Positions 6,401-10,254 of a DNA stretch of 10,254 nt are shown here, one piece after another. A program made the translations under genes and the position numbers. The notes under the pieces are model-generated. The model saw nothing but the letters and a program-made list of their open reading frames with translations, did no database searches and was not told where the DNA came from. This DNA is from TH-plancto1 sp031431195. GTDB taxonomy: Bacteria > Planctomycetota > Planctomycetia > Planctomycetales > Planctomycetaceae. The stretch lies in contig JANPCU010000053.1 of NCBI GenBank assembly GCA_031431195.1, positions 1-10,254 of the forward strand. Direction: 5' to 3'. Position 1 is the first letter of the stretch. Every line of letters starts with the position of its first letter.

Positions 6401-6994
6401 CTAATCGACAAGCCGAAATCTTTTACGGAAGATTATCCGGTTTGGAGTCGTGTGCTGATCATAGGTCTGAGATTCTTGGCTGTTTAGTGGAGTTACCCAG
6501 ATGACATACTCTAATTCCTCAGTCGATTTTGAATAAAAACTCCAACTTTCTGCTAGGAACAGACCACAGAATTGTTGAAAATTATCCTGTTTCTGTGGAG
6601 GGCTGGGAGTGACGTTAATCGTCTTTCCATTCCGAGTCACTTCAAGCTTTGTTTGATTGAATTTCTTGTCTGAGTATTGTTGGAAAAACTCTTGCCCATC
6701 AAAAGTATTTGAATTGAAGCCATCGAGGTCCGAGTCCGAAATGACTGCAGCGATATTTCGATCTGAGATGTCACGAAAACCTCCAAGCAGGCGAATTCGT
6801 AAACTGACTACGTAAGGATGACTACGCTGGATCTGCTCGGGGAATGGCTTTCCATCAAGCAAGAGTTCAATCTGCTCGAGTGCGTCATAGTCTTCTAGAT
6901 TCGCAAGGTTAACCTCTTGAAACCACCAGCGATAGCTTCCAACGACCACAACCAGAAGCATGACCACGATTGAGATCCGATACGCGGAGTTCAT
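6401..6994 (-). CDS. Membrane-anchored protein of unknown function
   Basis: A 197-aa protein I do not recognise. One N-terminal membrane segment (about residues 7-23, ISIVVMLLVVVVGSYRW) is followed by a hydrophilic, presumably periplasmic domain. The stretch LEVTRNGKTINVTPS in the middle resembles the last strand of PDZ-like folds (x-R-N/D-G-K), but that is weak and the rest does not confirm it. The start ATG lies two bases after the stop of the DUF1559 gene, with AGGA about 8 nt upstream inside that gene, so the two are almost certainly translated together. The base composition is AT-richer than the flanking genes, like its two partners. It could be a minor component or assembly factor of the pseudopilin-like protein; this rests on position only. 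Confidence 0.75.
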   Translation of the reverse strand: MNSAYRISIVVMLLVVVVGSYRWWFQEVNLANLEDYDALEQIELLLDGKPFPEQIQRSHPYVVSLRIRLLGGFRDISDRNIAAVISDSDLDGFNSNTFDGQEFFQQYSDKKFNQTKLEVTRNGKTINVTPSPPQKQDNFQQFCGLFLAESWSFYSKSTEELEYVIWVTPLNSQESQTYDQHTTPNRIIFRKRFRLVD

Positions 6995-6996
6995 TC

Positions 6997-7947
6997 TTAG
7001 AATCCTACAATGACTGATTCATTTCCGTTTCGAGTCGCTAAAGCTCGCCACATCCCGATTTCGATATTGTCAGAAACCACATGCACAGAACCATCTGCAA
7101 ACAAAACATTGACATGACCGGGATGCTCACTTGTGGCCGAAGTCATGTAGAATTCTGTGATAAGTTGACTCGAAGGATCTGCTGCGGGAGGCGCACTGAA
7201 GTTCATGCAAGAGATTCGATTGGGGCCCAACATGTGACGATAAGATAATTCCTCCGATCCATACGTATAGGGAAATGGGGTCACACGTGCGGTTTCACAG
7301 GCATCAGCAGCCGATTCAGCAGTTGCATATGACTGCGGCAAGTACCAGTTATATCGAATGGGCGCGATTAGGAGTTGGCTGGCGGGTGTCGATGCGGGAG
7401 CTGAATTCAAGACGGAACGAGCCCTGCTCAATCTTTCAGACCACGCAGCAGTCTGGCTCAATCCATCGGTGATCTCTCTATTACTCGTTTCTCGACTAAC
7501 GCCCGCATCGTCTATTCCCCAGACTCTGAAGCCGTTACGCTTTGTTCCTGCTCCCGCAAAGACAGTCCCATCGTTAACGAAATAATTGACTATATCACCT
7601 CCGTCATGCCAGGAGTCGCTCGGACAGTTGCCAATGAGTTGATCTTCTATGGTGTACAATTCCAGCAGAGAGCGAGCATTTCTGGAGGAAGGGAAAACCC
7701 GTTGTGACTCCTCAAAGCCATGACTCGCGATTCCTATCTGGTGAAGATGATTACGACACTCAACCTGACGAGCCGCCTCCCGGGTACTTTGAATAGCCGG
7801 GAGGAGGATCGCAGTGAGTAGTCCCAAAATCGAGATAGAGACAATCATCTCAACTAGTGTGTAACCATGTGAAGCATGGCGAGAAGTGAAACGATCCATC
7901 ACTCTGTCTCGATCTAGAACGAAATGGGCCAAAAGAATGGCATTCAT
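6997..7947 (-). CDS. DUF1559 pseudopilin-like protein
   Basis: A 316-aa protein of the DUF1559 family, the type IV pilin-like (GspG/H-related) family that is very abundant in planctomycetes. The prepilin signal is clear: HASHG|YTLVEMIVSISILGLLTAILLP, with cleavage expected after Gly28, Glu at +5 (residue 33), and a hydrophobic helix to about 51. It continues STREAARQVECRNHLHQIGIA, typical of the family. The C-terminal H-x9-DG motif is His275 to Asp285-Gly286 (HPGHVNVLFADGS). The ATG at 7947 overlaps the upstream stop as ATGA, which supports translational coupling. An inner ATG at 7899 would give a more usual 12-residue leader, so the start is uncertain. The protein is probably processed by a prepilin peptidase and held in the inner membrane or assembled into a filament; its cargo is unknown. 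Confidence 0.92.
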   Translation of the reverse strand: MNAILLAHFVLDRDRVMDRFTSRHASHGYTLVEMIVSISILGLLTAILLPAIQSTREAARQVECRNHLHQIGIASHGFEESQRVFPSSRNARSLLELYTIEDQLIGNCPSDSWHDGGDIVNYFVNDGTVFAGAGTKRNGFRVWGIDDAGVSRETSNREITDGLSQTAAWSERLSRARSVLNSAPASTPASQLLIAPIRYNWYLPQSYATAESAADACETARVTPFPYTYGSEELSYRHMLGPNRISCMNFSAPPAADPSSQLITEFYMTSATSEHPGHVNVLFADGSVHVVSDNIEIGMWRALATRNGNESVIVGF

Positions 7948-8342
7948 GGAAGTGGATCAGCAATCTTCACATTTCTTGTGATCTCCGTGGGAGTTCCGTT
8001 CGCTCCCACCTTCTTCTTAATCTTATACTTGTAGTCTGTTCCAGCCACGACTTTGACAACGGGGTTGACATCAGGAAATGAGACCCTCACTAAATCCGCC
8101 TTGTAGATCTCAGCGAGAGTCGCGCCGACATTTGTCATGTCTTCGCCGTTCTGATCAATCTCTTGAGTCATGGGATTCTGGAATGGTCTGTATATCGTCT
8201 TGTACAGATTCGCCCTCAGGGATTCATTGGGTTGAGCAGTGTACTCGTGGAGTACTTTGACGACCCCATCTGCCGCTGAACAGATCGAGCTAAAACTCAG
8301 CAAGCCAATCAGCAACCAAGTCGTTTTCTTAGATCGCAACAT
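7944..8342 (-). CDS. Small secreted protein of unknown function
   Basis: A 132-aa protein, first gene of the three-gene unit. It has a classical signal peptide (MLRSKKTTWLLIGLLSFSSICSA, cleavage likely near residue 23-24). The mature part of about 108 residues is Lys/Asn/Thr-rich and has no motif I recognise; a lysine cluster KYKIKKK lies near residue 105. Its stop TGA overlaps the start of the DUF1559 gene (ATGA). The start is well supported: AGAGGA sits five bases before the ATG, and a good promoter lies 70 to 98 nt upstream. From memory, DUF1559 genes often neighbour small secreted transthyretin-like or carboxypeptidase-regulatory-like proteins; this one does not show that pattern. Confidence 0.75.
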   Translation of the reverse strand: MLRSKKTTWLLIGLLSFSSICSAADGVVKVLHEYTAQPNESLRANLYKTIYRPFQNPMTQEIDQNGEDMTNVGATLAEIYKADLVRVSFPDVNPVVKVVAGTDYKYKIKKKVGANGTPTEITRNVKIADPLP

Positions 8343-8354
8343 GTTAGTCCTCTT

Positions 8355-8392
8355 CTGTGGAAGGCGGACCGCTGTGGAAGGCGGACCGCTGT
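8355..8392. repeat. Tandem 17-bp direct repeat in the leader
   Basis: Two exact copies of CTGTGGAAGGCGGACCG (8355-8371 and 8372-8388) are followed by a partial third (CTGT, 8389-8392). They lie between the predicted transcription start and the ribosome binding site of the 132-aa protein gene. On the transcript this reads CGGUCCGCCUUCCACAG twice. It may be a protein or sRNA binding site, or a recent slippage duplication. Confidence 0.7.
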
Positions 8393-8411
8393 CTTGGAAA
8401 CCAATGTTTTA

Positions 8412-8440
8412 ATTGTAGTGTACTGACTACATCTCGTCAA
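8412..8440 (-). promoter_or_regulatory. Sigma70-type promoter of the three-gene unit
   Basis: On the minus strand TTGACG (8435-8440) and TACAAT (8412-8417) are separated by exactly 17 bases, close to the sigma70 consensus. Transcription would start near 8404-8406, giving a leader of about 62 nt. A dyad GTAGT/ACTAC (8415-8419 and 8426-8430) overlaps the -10 and the spacer and could be an operator. It is the strongest promoter I see in the window. Confidence 0.65.
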
Positions 8441-8519
8441 TTACTCAGTTCAGAGTGTCAGCGACCAATAGAAATGTCACATGGATTGACCATGTGAAAA
8501 TGACACATGGGGGCACCCC

Positions 8520-8579
8520 GCCGTCGGGGCCGGGTGGAGCGCAGGGGAGCGTAGCGGACCGGAACCCGGCCCCCACGGC
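8520..8579. repeat. 16-bp inverted repeat, GC-rich
   Basis: The arms GCCGTCGGGGCCGGGT (8520-8535) and ACCCGGCCCCCACGGC (8564-8579) pair with one mismatch. The 28-nt spacer contains GGAGCGCAGGGGAGCG, which resembles a purine-rich dispersed repeat. It is immediately followed by the next inverted repeat. Confidence 0.6.
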
Positions 8580-8588
8580 GGCGGCGGA

Positions 8589-8699
8589 AGTTCAGGTCGG
8601 TCAGGCTGTGCCTGATCGCTCTTCGCAGTCAAGGTTGGGCGTTGTCATCGGACCGGTTCTCTGGAGAGGACTCAGGGGGAAGCCTGACCGACCTGAACT
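8589..8699. repeat. 19-bp perfect inverted repeat element
   Basis: The arms at 8589-8607 (AGTTCAGGTCGGTCAGGCT) and 8681-8699 are perfect reverse complements around a 73-nt interior, 111 bp in total. The left arm also overlaps a smaller hairpin TCAGGC-TGT-GCCTGA at 8601-8615. No gene lies inside. It may be a MITE-like element or a dispersed hairpin repeat. Confidence 0.65.
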
Positions 8700-8771
8700 C
8701 TCGCGTCGCCCCGTGGTGACACCCCGGCTCACGCCGGGGGCTCGCCTACGCGGCGAACATGTTGGCCACCT

Positions 8772-8797
8772 CGTTCCCAAGCTCCGGCTTGGGAACG
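8772..8797. repeat. 11-bp perfect hairpin (TTCCCAAGC type)
   Basis: CGTTCCCAAGC (8772-8782) pairs with GCTTGGGAACG (8787-8797) around TCCG. A related stem with the same CCCAAGC/GCTTGGG core occurs at 8931-8956, and the CCCAAGC arm also at 5863-5869. Next to it are CCCCGGC-TCAC-GCCGGGG (8722-8739) and CGAAGC-TCC-GCTTCG (8806-8820). Confidence 0.65.
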
Positions 8798-8906
8798 CCT
8801 CTCCTCGAAGCTCCGCTTCGCCGTGCCAACCACAAGGTTCACTTTCACGACTTTCCGGTGCCTCACGCATCAAGTCTTATGTTGAACCGAGTCCACCTTT
8901 CCGGCT

Positions 8907-8956
8907 CCGAAGCAGAGCTTCGGGGATATGCAGTCCCAAGCGGGAGCTTGGGACTG
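8907..8956. repeat. Modular palindromic repeat, copy 3
   Basis: Two hairpins in a row: CCGAAGC-AGA-GCTTCGG (8907-8923) and CAGTCCCAAGC-GGGA-GCTTGGGACTG (8931-8956, perfect 11 bp). Bases 8917-8951 nearly match 5845-5878. It lies 20 nt downstream of the ATPase stop codon. Confidence 0.7.
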
Positions 8957-8976
8957 AGAGGTCGGTGCTTTCTGTG

Positions 8977-10041
8977 TCACGCGGCGAACATGGTCTTGAA
9001 CCTCGGGTCGCGGCTCAGGTCGCTCTCTTTGCTCGGCGTTTCGGAGATCATGCGTTCGACGACGCGGTCGGTCGTGACCCCTTCGCTCTCAGCTGCGAAG
9101 TTCACGACGATGCGGTGACGCAGGACGGGGGCGGCGAGGGCGGCGACGTCTTCGGTGGTGACGTGGGTGCGGCCTTGCAGCAGGGCGCGGGCCTTCGAAC
9201 CCAGCAGCAGGAACTGCACCGCGCGGGGGCCGGCACCCCAGCTGAGCCACTCGGTGATGAAGGCCGGGGTTTCGGGCTGGTTCAGGCGGGTTTGCCGAAC
9301 GAGGGCGAGGGCGTAGTTGACGACGTGGTCCGAGACGGGCACCTCGCGCACAAGCAGCTGGAGTTCGAGGACCTCGGCAGCGTCGAGGACCGGGACGATG
9401 TCCTGGGCCTTGCCGCCGGTGGTCTGGATGGCGATCTGCTTTTCCTCAGCGAAGGACGGGTAGGTCACGAAGACCTTGAACATGAACCGGTCCTGCTGGG
9501 CTTCGGGCAGGTGGTAGGTGCCTTCCTGCTCGATTGGGTTCTGCGTGGCGAGTACGAAGAACGGGTCGTTGAGGACGTGCCGCGTCTGGCCGACAGTGAC
9601 CTGTCGCTCCTGCATCGCTTCGAGCAGGGCGGCCTGTGTCTTGGGCGGGGTACGGTTGATTTCGTCGGCGAGGACGACGTTGTGGAATAGCGGGCCCTGG
9701 ATGAAGCGGAACTCGCGCTCGCCCGTGGTCTTGTTCTGTTGCAGCACATCGGTCCCGGTGATGTCGGCGGGCATCAGGTCGGGCGTGAACTGGATACGGC
9801 TGAACGTCATCGACAACGTCCGGGCCAGCGTGCTGATCATCAGCGTCTTGGCGAGTCCCGGCACCCCTTCCAGCAGGCAGTGCCCCCGGCTGAACAGCGA
9901 GATCAACAGCTGGTCGATGACGTCCGATTGGCCGACGATGACCTTCGACATCTGCTCGCGAATTGCGGCGTAAGCCTTTTGCAGCTTGGCGATCGATTCG
10001 CGGGCGGCGTCAGTCTGAAGTTGGGTCGAGTTGTCGGACAT
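8977..10041 (-). CDS. MoxR-family AAA+ ATPase
   Basis: A cytoplasmic MoxR-type AAA+ ATPase (354 aa from this start), a chaperone-like family thought to help assemble or activate VWA-domain and metalloprotein complexes. Numbered from this start, Walker A is GVPGLAKT (59-66), Walker B VLADEINR (123-130), sensor 1 ATQNP (165-169), an arginine-finger region AQQDRF (181-186), and sensor 2 GAGPRA in the helical lid (269-274). The length is near full for the family. The frame stays open to an ATG at 10101, which has GAGAGAGG three bases upstream; I prefer the inner ATG at 10041 because the extra 20 codons lack the strong G/C third-position bias of the rest and MSDN-type starts are common in homologs. 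MoxR genes are usually followed by a DUF58 gene; here a repeat cluster follows instead. Confidence 0.92.
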   Translation of the reverse strand: MSDNSTQLQTDAARESIAKLQKAYAAIREQMSKVIVGQSDVIDQLLISLFSRGHCLLEGVPGLAKTLMISTLARTLSMTFSRIQFTPDLMPADITGTDVLQQNKTTGEREFRFIQGPLFHNVVLADEINRTPPKTQAALLEAMQERQVTVGQTRHVLNDPFFVLATQNPIEQEGTYHLPEAQQDRFMFKVFVTYPSFAEEKQIAIQTTGGKAQDIVPVLDAAEVLELQLLVREVPVSDHVVNYALALVRQTRLNQPETPAFITEWLSWGAGPRAVQFLLLGSKARALLQGRTHVTTEDVAALAAPVLRHRIVVNFAAESEGVTTDRVVERMISETPSKESDLSRDPRFKTMFAA

Positions 10042-10101
10042 GGATCGGTGTACCGGGTTGTGAGATGTCGCAGGAGTCCAGCGTTGTGAATGGTAAGGCA
10101 T

Positions 10102-10254
10102 TGACCTCTCTCTGGGAAAGTCGGACTGCCGCGGGAATGGAGGAGAGGATCACCACGGAGACACGGAGGCACGGAGACGAGGAAGGAGCAGGCTGGAATA
10201 TCTGCTCGACACATCGGGTTGATGAGGGGGACAGGTGTTATTACCTGTTTAGGA
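10102..10254. repeat. Right edge with CACGGAG direct repeats
   Basis: CACGGAG occurs three times at 8-base spacing (10154-10160, 10162-10168, 10170-10176). From memory, this CACGGAGACACGGAGG-type word marks another repeat dispersed in planctomycete and other genomes. The remaining bases to the window end show no gene or signal I can support. Confidence 0.5.

Larger units (their letters stand above)
8515..8976. other. Repeat cluster between moxR-type gene and three-gene unit
   Basis: About 460 bases with no supported gene, built from consecutive palindromes: 8520-8579, 8589-8699, 8722-8739, 8772-8797, 8806-8820, 8907-8923 and 8931-8956. A long plus-strand frame starting at 8455 runs through these repeats and antisense through the ATPase gene; I do not consider it real. 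The last hairpins lie 20 to 70 nt downstream of the ATPase stop and could end its transcript, but none has a T run. Confidence 0.65.

Noticed and set aside
8355..8392. CRISPR-like array
   Set aside because: The repeats are directly adjacent with no spacers and number only two; no array was found anywhere.
8931..8956. Intrinsic terminator of the MoxR gene
   Set aside because: The stem is strong and well placed, but no T run follows on the minus strand; kept as a repeat rather than called a terminator.
8748..8992. 14-base direct repeat ACGCGGCGAACATG at 8748-8761 and 8979-8992, the second being the end of the MoxR gene
   Set aside because: A single shared 14-mer in a GC-rich 10-kb window is not far from chance, and flanking bases do not match; not taken as an attachment site or gene duplication.
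8455..9690. Long plus-strand open frame of 411 codons
   Set aside because: Its first part is made of palindromic repeats and the rest is exactly antisense to the well-supported MoxR ATPase; it is Gly/Asp/Val-rich as expected of a GC-rich shadow frame.

Overview
The window most likely comes from a planctomycete. Three protein types point there: a DUF1501 twin-arginine secreted protein, a DUF1559 pseudopilin-like protein with the H-x9-DG C-terminal motif, and a polysaccharide-export lipoprotein paired with a small planctomycete-type lipoprotein. The wide gene spacing and the many palindromic dispersed repeats in the gaps fit the same group. This assignment is from memory of family distribution; no search was run.

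All seven genes I can support lie on the minus strand, so transcription runs right to left. From the right edge: a MoxR-type AAA+ ATPase (8977-10041); a repeat cluster (about 8515-8956); a compact three-gene unit of visibly lower GC (132-aa secreted protein, DUF1559 protein, 197-aa anchored protein; 6401-8342) with its own good sigma70-type promoter and a tandem 17-bp repeat in its leader; a repeat-packed gap (5439-6400); a DUF1501 protein (3981-5438); another repeat gap with a structured leader (3366-3980); a two-gene polysaccharide-export unit (184-aa lipoprotein, then SLBB export lipoprotein; 824-3365) closed by an intrinsic terminator at about 715-746; and a gene-free stretch to the left edge.

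Functionally, the two-gene unit probably helps export a polysaccharide through the outer membrane. The DUF1559 unit looks like a cell-surface or pseudopilus-like operon: the genes overlap by 4 nt or are separated by 2 nt, so their products are probably made together. MoxR and DUF1501 stand alone here without their usual partners (DUF58/VWA proteins and DUF1549/DUF1553 proteins).

The most unusual content is non-coding. At least eight different inverted-repeat families sit in the gaps and none inside the genes. They include a 161-bp element with 36-bp near-perfect terminal arms, a roughly 143-bp nested palindrome, a 19-bp perfect inverted repeat, and a modular palindrome present in three related copies. 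I found no sign of a CRISPR array, tRNA, rRNA, transposase gene or defence system.
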